Below, one piece after another: positions 12,476 through 19,806 of a stretch of 64,000 nt of DNA. Made by a program: the position numbers and the translations under genes. Under the pieces are notes generated by a model. It saw only the letters and a list, made by a program, of their open reading frames with translations, was not told the DNA's origin and did no database searches. Position 1 is the first letter of the stretch, and every line of letters begins with the position of its first letter. Source of the stretch: an uncultured Caulobacterales bacterium (lineage in GTDB: Bacteria > Pseudomonadota > Alphaproteobacteria > Caulobacterales > Caulobacteraceae); the NCBI GenBank assembly GCA_903884425.1, contig CAISEP010000016.1:310001-374000 (forward strand), written 5' to 3'.

Positions 12476-13156
12476 ATGAAGCTCAGCGATGCCGTGGATC
12501 AGCGCATGTCCGTGCGGGCCTTCACGCCAGAGCGCCCCCCGCGGTCGGTGGTGGAGGACATCCTGCGCCGGGCGGCCCGGGCCCCGTCGGGCGGCAACCT
12601 GCAGCCCTGGCGGGTGCATGTGCTCACCGGCCAGCCCCTGGCCGCCCTGCTCGCCGACGTGGCAGGCATCCTGGCCGATCCCGCCCGCCGGGAAACCCCG
12701 GAATACGACGTCTATCCGAAGGACCTGTGGGACCCGCTGCGCACCCGGCGCTTCCAGGCGGGGGAGGACCTCTATGCCACCCTGGGCGTCCCGCGGGAGG
12801 ACCGGGCCGGTCGCCTGACCCAGTTCGCCAACAATTTCCGCCTGTTCGGGGCCCCGGTGGGCCTGTTCTTCATCCTCGACCGACGGGTGGGACCGCCCCA
12901 GTGGTCGGACATGGGCATGCTGATGCAGACCGTGATGCTGCTGGCGGTGGCGGCCGGTCTCGACACCTGCGCCCAGGAGGCCTGGAGCCAGTTTCCCAGG
13001 ACCATCGCCCGTCACCTGGACCTGGGAGAGCACGAGATGCTGTTCTCCGGCATGGCGCTGGGCTATCGCGACGCCACCCACCCCATCAACAGCCTGCGGA
13101 CCCGGCGGGAGGCCCTGGAGGACTTCACCGTGATCCGCGGCTATGACGCGGACTGA
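12476..13156 (+). CDS. Nitroreductase-family flavoprotein
   Basis: An FMN-dependent NAD(P)H oxidoreductase of the nitroreductase superfamily, 226 residues. The N-terminal phosphate-binding motif MSVRAFTPERPP and ARAPSGGNLQPWRVHV bind FMN. The segment DMGMLMQTVMLLAVAAGLDTCAQEAW is the dimer-core helix, and MLFSGMALGY the terminal strand. The physiological substrate is unknown. ATG 12476 is well placed. It converges on the M28 peptidase gene with only 15 bp between the stops. Confidence 0.9.
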   Translation: MKLSDAVDQRMSVRAFTPERPPRSVVEDILRRAARAPSGGNLQPWRVHVLTGQPLAALLADVAGILADPARRETPEYDVYPKDLWDPLRTRRFQAGEDLYATLGVPREDRAGRLTQFANNFRLFGAPVGLFFILDRRVGPPQWSDMGMLMQTVMLLAVAAGLDTCAQEAWSQFPRTIARHLDLGEHEMLFSGMALGYRDATHPINSLRTRREALEDFTVIRGYDAD

Positions 13157-13171
13157 GACCGGGCCGCTCGC

Positions 13172-14611
13172 CTACTGGCGCTTGCCCGGGATCGGTGCCC
13201 CCGGCCCCGCGGCCAGGGCGCGGAAGTCCGTGGTCGTGTCCGCCGCCAGATAGGCCATGGCGGCCCAGGCGGCGACGGCCTTGTCCAGGCTGGCGGCGCT
13301 GACCTTGTCCAGGGTGTCGTCCACCGAGTGGTGCAGGTCGAAATAGTGGGTGCCGTCCTGGGACATGCCCACCAGTGGCACGCCCGACAGCCCTTCGAGA
13401 TCCGCGCCCCCGTCCTGCACCGACTTGAAGGTGACGGTGGTGGGCAGGGTGGACACCACGGTCGACAGCGCGCGACCGTAGGCGCTCATGGCCGCGTGGC
13501 TCGGCAGGGCGATGGACACCACCGGCTCGGCCCCGAAATCGCATTCCCCGGCGAGCACGGTGCCCGCCTCGTCGGCCTTGTGGGCGATGGCGAAGGCCTC
13601 CGCCGCCTTGCCGATCTCCTCGGCCCCGAACATGGCGACGCGGATCGTGCGGCGGGGATGCTGCGGCAGATCGGCGATCAGCTTGGCCGCGGCGGTGGTG
13701 ATGGCCACCCCCGCCCCGTCGTCGATGGCCCCGGTACCCAGGTCCCAGCTGTCCAGATGCCCGCCGATTAGCACGATCTCGTCCGGCTTCTCCCGGCCCA
13801 CCAGATCGCCGACCACGGTCTCGGCGGTCGCGCCCTCACGGATGGTGGGGGTCAAGACCAGCTTCAGCCGCACGGGCTTGCCCCGGGCCACCATGCGGTC
13901 CAGCTGCTCCGCGTCCGGAACCGATAGGGCGGCGGCGGGGATCTTCGGCGCATCGGCGGCATAGGTCATGGCCCCGGTATGGGGGTCGCGGCGGTCGCCC
14001 GTGGCCAGGGAGCGGAGCAGATAGGCAATGGCCCCGCGCTTGGCCGCCTCCGACGGCCCCTGGCCCCGGATGCGGTAGTTCATGCCGTAGCCCAGGCCGT
14101 CCTGGGTCCGGGGGATCGGCTGGGTGACCACGGCGATCTTGCCGGTGAGGGAGCCCGGTGCCGCCGCCAGCAGGGCGTCATAGGTGCGGAACACCACGAT
14201 CTCCCCCTCCAGACCCTCCGGCGGGGTGGCCACCGAGCCACCCAGCGCGGCCACGATCAGGCGCTGCGGAAAGGGCGAGACCACCTGGGCCGTCTCCGCC
14301 CCCCGGGTCCAGCCGGGAACGGCGAACCGCTCCGTATGCACATTGGTGAAGCCCAGCGCCTTCAGCTTTTCCACCCCCCACGCGGCCGCCCGATGCTCCG
14401 CGTCCGAGCCGGCGAGGCGGGGACCGATCTCCGTGGTCAGGCTTTCGAGGATGTCATAGGCCCCGCTGCCCTTCAGGGCCTTGTCCCGCAGGGCCTCCGC
14501 CCGGGCGACGGTGGCCGCGGGAATGTCGTCGGCCCTCGCCAGGCAGGGCCCCACGGAGAGACCGGCGGACAGGGCGAGAACGGCCAGGGCCGCAGACCGA
14601 AACAGACGCAT
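13172..14611 (-). CDS. Secreted M28-family zinc metallopeptidase
   Basis: A 479-residue exported aminopeptidase/carboxypeptidase Q-like enzyme. Residues 1-27 form a signal peptide (LAVLALSAGLSVGPCLARAD). A PA-like insertion spans about 120-255. The M28 metal ligands are visible: His285 (GGHLDSWD), Asp297 (GAIDDGAG), the catalytic Glu331-Glu332 pair (GAEEIG), Asp358 (ECDFGAEP) and His427 (YFDLHHSVDD). It probably cleaves small peptides in the periplasm. The gene lies 51 bp downstream of the L,D-transpeptidase gene on the same strand, so a shared envelope-related transcript is possible. Confidence 0.92.
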   Translation of the reverse strand: MRLFRSAALAVLALSAGLSVGPCLARADDIPAATVARAEALRDKALKGSGAYDILESLTTEIGPRLAGSDAEHRAAAWGVEKLKALGFTNVHTERFAVPGWTRGAETAQVVSPFPQRLIVAALGGSVATPPEGLEGEIVVFRTYDALLAAAPGSLTGKIAVVTQPIPRTQDGLGYGMNYRIRGQGPSEAAKRGAIAYLLRSLATGDRRDPHTGAMTYAADAPKIPAAALSVPDAEQLDRMVARGKPVRLKLVLTPTIREGATAETVVGDLVGREKPDEIVLIGGHLDSWDLGTGAIDDGAGVAITTAAAKLIADLPQHPRRTIRVAMFGAEEIGKAAEAFAIAHKADEAGTVLAGECDFGAEPVVSIALPSHAAMSAYGRALSTVVSTLPTTVTFKSVQDGGADLEGLSGVPLVGMSQDGTHYFDLHHSVDDTLDKVSAASLDKAVAAWAAMAYLAADTTTDFRALAAGPGAPIPGKRQ

Positions 14612-14662
14612 GACAATTCCCCTAGAAAAATTCGTGAAAGCCCCATGATGGGGCCGTCCCTC

Positions 14663-15169
14663 TCACGCCGCCCGAATCTCCACCGCCGCCCCCGGTTCCG
14701 CCTCTGCCAGCAACCGCAGCAGGTCGGGCCGTGCCAGGGCGACGCAGCCCTCCGTCGGCGAGCGATCCGGCCGGGCCAGATGCAGGAAGATGGCGGACCC
14801 CATCCCGGGAACGGGTGGATCGTCGTTGTGACCCAGGATGACGATAAGATCGTAGACCTCGTCCTCGCGCCAGAGGTTTTCTGCGCTGGCCGGCCAGGGC
14901 AGGGACACGGGCCGGTTGTAGGCCGGGTCGTCCGGCGCATCGCACCAGCCGTCCGACGGCGCGAGGGGGACGGCCTCCAGGCGGGTGTCCAGGGCCGCGA
15001 CCCGGTCCGGCCGGAACAGCACCCGGCGGATCGGCCAGATGCCGATGGGGGACGCCCCGTCCCCCTCCCGCTTGTCCTCGGCCGCGATCACGCCGGACCG
15101 GCCGAGGCAGCAGCGGCTCTCCCAGCCCGGGGCGGTGAAATGACCATCGCCGTGCGCCACGAAAATCAT
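14663..15169 (-). CDS. L,D-transpeptidase catalytic domain (YkuD family) protein
   Basis: A 168-residue YkuD-fold protein. The catalytic signature is seen as His130 (GSAIFLHLARP) and Cys142 in SPTEGCVAL, the Ser/Thr-x-GC pattern. L,D-transpeptidases form 3-3 crosslinks or anchor proteins on peptidoglycan. No obvious signal peptide precedes the domain (MIFVAHGDGHFTAPGWE), as in many short alphaproteobacterial members, so export is uncertain. I chose ATG 15169 over an upstream start at 15247, which would overlap the divergent regulator's start. Divergent from the CenR-like regulator across 78 bp holding a tandem repeat. Confidence 0.88.
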   Translation of the reverse strand: MIFVAHGDGHFTAPGWESRCCLGRSGVIAAEDKREGDGASPIGIWPIRRVLFRPDRVAALDTRLEAVPLAPSDGWCDAPDDPAYNRPVSLPWPASAENLWREDEVYDLIVILGHNDDPPVPGMGSAIFLHLARPDRSPTEGCVALARPDLLRLLAEAEPGAAVEIRAA

Positions 15170-15186
15170 GCTATCGCCTCGCCATC

Positions 15187-15224
15187 GCCATCTTGGCGCG
15201 CCAGAGCCATCTTGGCCCGCCAGA
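15187..15224. repeat. Tandem 19-bp direct repeat in divergent promoter
   Basis: Two head-to-tail copies at 15187-15205 and 15206-15224 differ at one base. Each is built round a TTGGCxCGCCA inverted repeat (TGGCGCGCCA is a perfect palindrome in copy 1). The repeat fills the 78-bp gap between the L,D-transpeptidase and the response regulator genes, where a regulator-binding site would be expected. Confidence 0.75.
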
Positions 15225-15247
15225 CTTCCCGGTGCAGGATCGCACAT

Positions 15248-15934
15248 ATGTCACAGCAGAAAACCATCCTGATCGTCGACGACGACACGGACCTCCGGGA
15301 GGCCCTGGCCGAGCAGCTGGCCCTGGAAGCGGACTTCAAGGTCACGGAAGCGGGCACCGTCGCCCAGGGTCTGGCCGCCGCCCGCAGCCTGTCGCCGGAC
15401 CTGATCATTCTCGACGTGGACCTGCCGGACGGGGACGGCCGCGATGCCTGCAAGCAACTGCGCAGCGAGGGCATCAGCGCCCCGGTGATCATGCTGACCG
15501 CCGCGGCGGAGGATGCCGACGCCATCCGCGGCCTGGATTCCGGGGCCGACGACTATGTGATCAAGCCCTTCAAGTTCGCCGTGCTCGCCGCCCGCATCCG
15601 CGCCCATCTGCGGGCCCACGAGCAGTCGGAACATGCGGTGTTCCACATCGGCCCCTATGAGTTCCGCCCGGCCCAGAAGGTGCTGATCGACGCCCGTCAG
15701 AAGAAGATCCGGCTGACGGAAAAGGAAACCAACATCCTCAAGTACCTCTACCGGGCCGAGGGTCGCACCGCCACGCGGGAGGCCCTGCTGGCGGAGGTCT
15801 GGGGCTACAATGCCGGCGTCACGACCCACACCCTGGAGACCCACATCTACCGCCTGAGGCAGAAGATCGAGGTCAACACCGGCGCAGCCCAGATCCTGGT
15901 GACCGAGGTGGGCGGCTACCGCCTGGCCCCGTAG
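15248..15934 (+). CDS. cenR: OmpR/PhoB-family response regulator, CenR-like
   Basis: A two-component DNA-binding regulator, 228 residues. The receiver has the acidic pocket Asp11-13, phospho-acceptor Asp56 (IILDVDLPDGDG), Thr84 and Lys106 (IKPFKF). The winged helix carries RLTEKETNILKYLYRAEGR and VWGYNAGVTTHTLETHIYRLRQKIE, a signature of the CenR subgroup. In Caulobacter CenR is an essential envelope regulator. ATG 15248 (MSQQKTILIVDDDTD) is the natural start; the frame is open far upstream only because of high GC. Neither neighbouring gene is a histidine kinase. The divergent cell-wall gene fits an envelope role. The CenR name rests on resemblance read by eye. Confidence 0.85.
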   Translation: MSQQKTILIVDDDTDLREALAEQLALEADFKVTEAGTVAQGLAAARSLSPDLIILDVDLPDGDGRDACKQLRSEGISAPVIMLTAAAEDADAIRGLDSGADDYVIKPFKFAVLAARIRAHLRAHEQSEHAVFHIGPYEFRPAQKVLIDARQKKIRLTEKETNILKYLYRAEGRTATREALLAEVWGYNAGVTTHTLETHIYRLRQKIEVNTGAAQILVTEVGGYRLAP

Positions 15935-15943
15935 GGCCCGGCT

Positions 15944-16690
15944 TCAGACCGGCGTTTCCGAGGCAAAGGCGCGGACGTCGCTGACCAGGCCGTCTGCCGC
16001 CAGACGCACGATCTCGCCCCCCGCCTCCGGTGTCGCGAGGCCCGGATCGGAGCCCATCCGTCCGTCGGCATAGCGGGCGCGGAAGTCCAGGGCCTCGCGG
16101 ATCGGGCCGCTGGGGGCGATCTGCGGCGCATAATTGGCCGCCTTGATGCTGTCCGGATAGGCGAACTGGGTGACGGCGATCTCCGACGGGGTGGCATGGC
16201 TGCCGTGGCCGGTGGGGTAGAGCCGCTCGCACAGCTTGGCGACGCCGGGCAGGTCCCACCAGTTCTTCAGCTTCAGGGCAAAGCCCCGCCGCTCCCCCCG
16301 CCAGCTGGCCTCGGAATAGATCTCGGAAAAGGCCGCCTCGATGGTGGCCACGTTGCCTCCGTGGCCGTTGAGGAAATAGATCCGGTCGAAGCCGTGGCCT
16401 GCCAGACTGACGCTCCAGTCCCGCAGGGCGGCGATCATGGTGGAGGGGCGCAGGCTGATGGAGCCCGGAAAGCCCAGGTGATGCTGGGCCATGCCCACAT
16501 TGAAGGTCGGCGCCACCAGGAGGTCCCCGGTCGCGTGGGCGTGGTGGGCGATGATCTCCGGACACATCCAGTCCGTGCCCAGAAGCCCCGTCGGGCCGTG
16601 CTGTTCGTTGGAGCCGATGGGCACCACGACGGTGCGGGAGCGGGCGATGCGGGCCTCGAGCTCGGGCCAGGTGGAATGGGCGAGCAGCAT
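15944..16690 (-). CDS. Creatininase-family amidohydrolase
   Basis: A 248-residue metal-dependent amidohydrolase of the creatininase / MftE / FAPy-deaminase fold. Visible motifs are the metal-binding VVPIGSNEQHGPTGLLGTDW, the helix-capping LGFPGSISLRPST, FLNGHGGNVATIEAAF and the later GHGSHATPSEIAVTQF. The reaction is not determined. ATG 16690 overlaps the stop of the upstream DUF1674 gene (TGATG), so translation is coupled. A longer start at 16723 would overlap that gene further and adds non-family sequence. Confidence 0.88.
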   Translation of the reverse strand: MLLAHSTWPELEARIARSRTVVVPIGSNEQHGPTGLLGTDWMCPEIIAHHAHATGDLLVAPTFNVGMAQHHLGFPGSISLRPSTMIAALRDWSVSLAGHGFDRIYFLNGHGGNVATIEAAFSEIYSEASWRGERRGFALKLKNWWDLPGVAKLCERLYPTGHGSHATPSEIAVTQFAYPDSIKAANYAPQIAPSGPIREALDFRARYADGRMGSDPGLATPEAGGEIVRLAADGLVSDVRAFASETPV

Positions 16691-16905
16691 CAGAAGTCCA
16701 CCGCCAGGCCCTTCAGTTCCCAATCGCCGTAGCGGTTGGGCTCCGGTCCCGCCGGACCGCCGGACTCCCCGGTGACGGCGCGGATCGCGGCCTGCCGACG
16801 GCGCTCCGCCGCCTCTGCCAGGGCGCGCTGCGCGGCCGGGCTGAGGACCTTCACCGGGGTCTCCGGCCCATCTGCGGCGGGGGAGTCGTCGAGGGGGGAT
16901 GTCAT
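16690..16905 (-). CDS. DUF1674 protein, bacterial SdhAF4-like succinate dehydrogenase assembly factor
   Basis: A 71-residue soluble protein. The C-terminal motif GPEPNRYGDWELKGLAVDF is the DUF1674/SDHAF4 signature (GPxPxRYGDWExxGxxxDF). In eukaryotes SDHAF4 binds the FAD-loaded SdhA subunit before complex II assembly. A charged alanine-rich helix precedes the motif (LSPAAQRALAEAAERRRQAA). The stop overlaps the start of the creatininase-fold gene. The sdhCDAB operon is in the same window at 48.3-51.7 kb, so its presumed client is known. Confidence is for the family; the assembly role is inferred from eukaryotic homologues. Confidence 0.9.
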   Translation of the reverse strand: MTSPLDDSPAADGPETPVKVLSPAAQRALAEAAERRRQAAIRAVTGESGGPAGPEPNRYGDWELKGLAVDF

Positions 16906-17027
16906 GGGTTGCGGCCTCCGTCAGTTGATCTCAGATACGCGCAGAGGCCCGACGACGCCAGTGGCCCCGCGATCATCGCGAGATTCCGGCCTTGCCAAGT
17001 CCCCGCCCATGGGGCACCCGATCTCCG

Positions 17028-18377
17028 GTGACCCAGATCCCCGTTTCCGAGCCTTCCGCCCCCGAGCTGACCGCCCCCCAGCTGACCGCCAACGGCCTGC
17101 CTGCGCGCCGCGCCGCCTTGTCCCTGGTGGACGCCGCCCTTGCCCGCCGCGGCGGCTTCGAGGAGGCGATGAACACTCCGCCCTACTCGCAGCTGACCGG
17201 ATCGGACCGGGCCTTTGCCCGGAACCTCGCCTCCACCACCCTGCGGGGCCTGGGGCGGATCGACCATCTGCTCAATGCCCGGCTGAAGTCACCGCCGCCC
17301 CCTGCCGCCATGGCCCTTCTGCGCCTCGGGGCCGCCCAGATCCTGTTCGGTCTGGCCCCGGCCTTTGCCGCCGTCTCGACCACGGTGGATCTGGCGGAGC
17401 AGTTCACCTCGACCCAGAGGTTCAAGGGCCTGATCAATGCCATTCTGCGGGGCCTGGACCGGGACGGGGGCGGGCGTCTGGCCGAGGACCTGCCCGCGAC
17501 CCTCAATGCACCGGAGTGGCTGGTGGCCCGCTGGCGCGCGGCCTTCGGCGAGGCGCAGGCCCAGGCCCTGTGCGCCCGCATTCCCGAGACGCCGCCCACG
17601 GACGTGATGCCCCGCAGGCCAGACCTGTCCGAAGCCATCGCTGCCACGCTGGAAGGTGTGGTCCTGTCCACCGGATCGGTCCGTGTCAGCCGTCGCGGCG
17701 ACGTGGCCGAGTGGCCGGGCTATGCGGACGGCGACTGGTGGGTGCAGGACGCCGCCGCGACCCTGCCCGCCCGGCTGCTGGCCGTGACACCGGGGGAGAC
17801 GGCCCTGGACATGTGCGCGGCCCCGGGCGGCAAGACCCTGCAGCTCGCCGCCGCCGGGGCCCGGGTCACCGCCGTCGACCGGTCCGCCCGCCGCCTGCAG
17901 CGGGTGACGGAAAACCTGGCCCGCACCCGGCTGGAGGCCGAGACGGTGACGGCGGACGTGTCCCTGTTCGGCGCGGACGGCAGGACCTTCGACGCCGTGC
18001 TGCTGGACGCCCCCTGCTCCGCCACCGGCACCTTCCGGCGCCATCCCGACGTGCTGTGGGGTGCCAGGCCCGCAGACATCGCCAAGCTGGCTGGGGTGCA
18101 GTCCCGCATGCTGGACGCCGCCGCCCGGCTGACCCGGCCCGGTGGCCGGATGGTCTATTCGGTCTGCTCCCTCGAGCCGGAGGAGGGAGAGGCCCAGGCC
18201 GAGGCGTTTCTGGCGCGTCATCCCGACTTCCGACCCGGCGAGGTCGCGGCGGAGACCCTGGGGCTTCCCGCCGACTGCCAGGTCCGCCCCGGCGCGTTCC
18301 GGCTGCTGCCGGGGGCATCGACGCCGGACGGGGGGCAGGACGGGTTCTTTGCCGCCCTGTTCGTCCGCGCGCCCTGA
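17028..18377 (+). CDS. rsmB: 16S rRNA (cytosine-C5)-methyltransferase RsmB/Sun family
   Basis: Methylates cytosine in 16S rRNA using S-adenosylmethionine. An N-terminal NusB-like helical domain (ARRAALSLVDAAL to INAILRGLDR) is followed by the Rossmann methyltransferase domain. This contains the SAM motif LDMCAAPGGKTLQLAA, the catalytic Cys in LDAPCSATGTFRRHPDVLW and the second Cys in VYSVCSLEPEE. GTG 17028 gives 449 residues; an upstream in-frame TTG at 16992 is weaker. The next genes on this strand are the lipoprotein and rpe. Confidence 0.92.
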   Translation: MTQIPVSEPSAPELTAPQLTANGLPARRAALSLVDAALARRGGFEEAMNTPPYSQLTGSDRAFARNLASTTLRGLGRIDHLLNARLKSPPPPAAMALLRLGAAQILFGLAPAFAAVSTTVDLAEQFTSTQRFKGLINAILRGLDRDGGGRLAEDLPATLNAPEWLVARWRAAFGEAQAQALCARIPETPPTDVMPRRPDLSEAIAATLEGVVLSTGSVRVSRRGDVAEWPGYADGDWWVQDAAATLPARLLAVTPGETALDMCAAPGGKTLQLAAAGARVTAVDRSARRLQRVTENLARTRLEAETVTADVSLFGADGRTFDAVLLDAPCSATGTFRRHPDVLWGARPADIAKLAGVQSRMLDAAARLTRPGGRMVYSVCSLEPEEGEAQAEAFLARHPDFRPGEVAAETLGLPADCQVRPGAFRLLPGASTPDGGQDGFFAALFVRAP

Positions 18378-18547
18378 CGGAACGGTCGTTTCGGCCCGTC
18401 GACAAGCCTGCCGCAATCACGCCCGCATCTCCCGTTAGAGACGAACCTGTTCACGTCCGGTTCAGCGCGCCCTGGGCACACTCCCGGCGACGGGCAGGGT
18501 CGCGGATCGATGCCGCCCGGACCGGACCGAAGATCAGGAGACGATTC

Positions 18548-19066
18548 ATGACGACGCAACTCCCCCTGAGGACCGGCCGCGCGGTCGCCGCCGTGGCCCT
18601 GTCGGCCCTCACGGTGCTCAGCCTGGCCGCCTGCGCCGAAACCCCCGGACAGGGCCGGTACGCGGCCTATGAATCCGGCGTCGCCGCTCATGTGGAGGAA
18701 GGCGAGGTCGTGGCCTTCCGTCCGGTCACCATCGCCCCGGACAATACCGGCAACGGGGCCGTGATCGGCGGGGTCGGCGGGGCCGTGGTCGGGTCCCAGT
18801 TCGGCGGGCGGCGGCAGGACCATGTGGCCTCCGGCGTGGTCGGGGCGGTGGCCGGTGCCCTGATCGGCAATGCCATCGAGAAGAGCAACCAGACCCAGGG
18901 CTATGCCTATACGGTCCGGGTGCTGCGGACCCGGGAACTTGTGGAGATCGTCCAGCCGGACGCCAGCCCCATTCCCAACGGCGCGCACGTGGCCATCAGC
19001 TATGGCGCCCGCGTCCGCATCGCCCCCCTGGGCGGTTCCGAGCGTCCGCCCGAACCCCGTCGGTAA
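18548..19066 (+). CDS. Glycine-zipper outer-membrane lipoprotein, SlyB/Pcp-like
   Basis: A 172-residue lipoprotein with lipobox LSLAAC (Cys29). A glycine-zipper 2TM segment follows (GAVIGGVGGAVVGSQFGG then VVGAVAGALIGNAIE). The C-terminal beta-rich SlyB-type domain contains YTVRVLRTRELVEIVQPDASP. ATG 18548 is fixed by a perfect AGGAG at 18536-18540 with 7-nt spacing. SlyB-like lipoproteins sit in the outer membrane and are envelope-stress related in enterobacteria; that role is not shown here. Confidence 0.92.
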   Translation: MTTQLPLRTGRAVAAVALSALTVLSLAACAETPGQGRYAAYESGVAAHVEEGEVVAFRPVTIAPDNTGNGAVIGGVGGAVVGSQFGGRRQDHVASGVVGAVAGALIGNAIEKSNQTQGYAYTVRVLRTRELVEIVQPDASPIPNGAHVAISYGARVRIAPLGGSERPPEPRR

Positions 19067-19115
19067 CGGCGGGCGGCGCTTGCCATCCCGCCCGAACGCG
19101 GCGTATCCGAAGTCC

Positions 19116-19802
19116 ATGACCTCCTCTCCGATCATCGCCCCGTCCATGCTGTCGGCAGACTTCGCCCGTCTGGGCGAGGAGGCGCGTGCCATGGCCGCGG
19201 CGGGTGCCGACTGGCTGCATCTGGACGTGATGGACGGGCATTTCGTGCCCAACATCACCATCGGTCCCGACATCATCCGGGCGTTGCGGCCCCATGTGAC
19301 CATCCCGTTCGACGTGCATCTGATGATCGCCCCGGCCGATCCCTATCTGGAGGCCTTCCGCGAGGCCGGCGCCGACATCATCAGCATCCATCCGGAAGCC
19401 GGGCCGCACCTGAACCGCAGCCTGCAGCGGATCCGCCAGCTAGGGGCGAGAGCAGGGGTGGTGTTCAATCCCTCCACCTCCCCGGAAGTTGTCCGCTACA
19501 TGCTGGACGACATCGACCTGATGCTGGTCATGTCCATCAATCCGGGCTTCGGCGGCCAGTCCTTCATGCCGTCCCAGCTGCGCAAGATCGAGGCCCTGCG
19601 GGCCATGGCCGATGCCGCCGGGCGGCCGGACATGATCATCGAGGTGGACGGCGGGGTGAATGCGGAGACGGCGCGGCAATGCCTCGCCGCCGGGGCCACG
19701 GCCCTGGTCGCCGGCACGGCCGCCTTCCGCGGGGGCCCGGCGGCCTATCAGGCCAATATCGCAGCGTTGCGGGGCGAACCGGCCGCGCCCGCCCTGACCT
19801 GA
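19116..19802 (+). CDS. rpe: Ribulose-phosphate 3-epimerase
   Basis: Interconverts ribulose-5-phosphate and xylulose-5-phosphate in the pentose phosphate pathway. It is a 228-residue TIM barrel with family motifs IAPSMLSADFARL, WLHLDVMDGHFVPNITIG (metal-binding His and Asp), FDVHLMI, SINPGFGGQSFMP and IEVDGGVNAETA. ATG 19116 (MTSSPIIAPS) is chosen; upstream in-frame codons lie inside the lipoprotein gene. It is followed after 4 bp by the heparinase-like gene, suggesting one operon. Confidence 0.97.
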   Translation: MTSSPIIAPSMLSADFARLGEEARAMAAAGADWLHLDVMDGHFVPNITIGPDIIRALRPHVTIPFDVHLMIAPADPYLEAFREAGADIISIHPEAGPHLNRSLQRIRQLGARAGVVFNPSTSPEVVRYMLDDIDLMLVMSINPGFGGQSFMPSQLRKIEALRAMADAAGRPDMIIEVDGGVNAETARQCLAAGATALVAGTAAFRGGPAAYQANIAALRGEPAAPALT

Positions 19803-19806
19803 TCCG

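Noticed and set aside
13979-15247. A long in-frame extension upstream of the CenR-like regulator
   Set aside because: It lies antisense to the M28 peptidase and L,D-transpeptidase genes; the receiver domain begins at ATG 15248.
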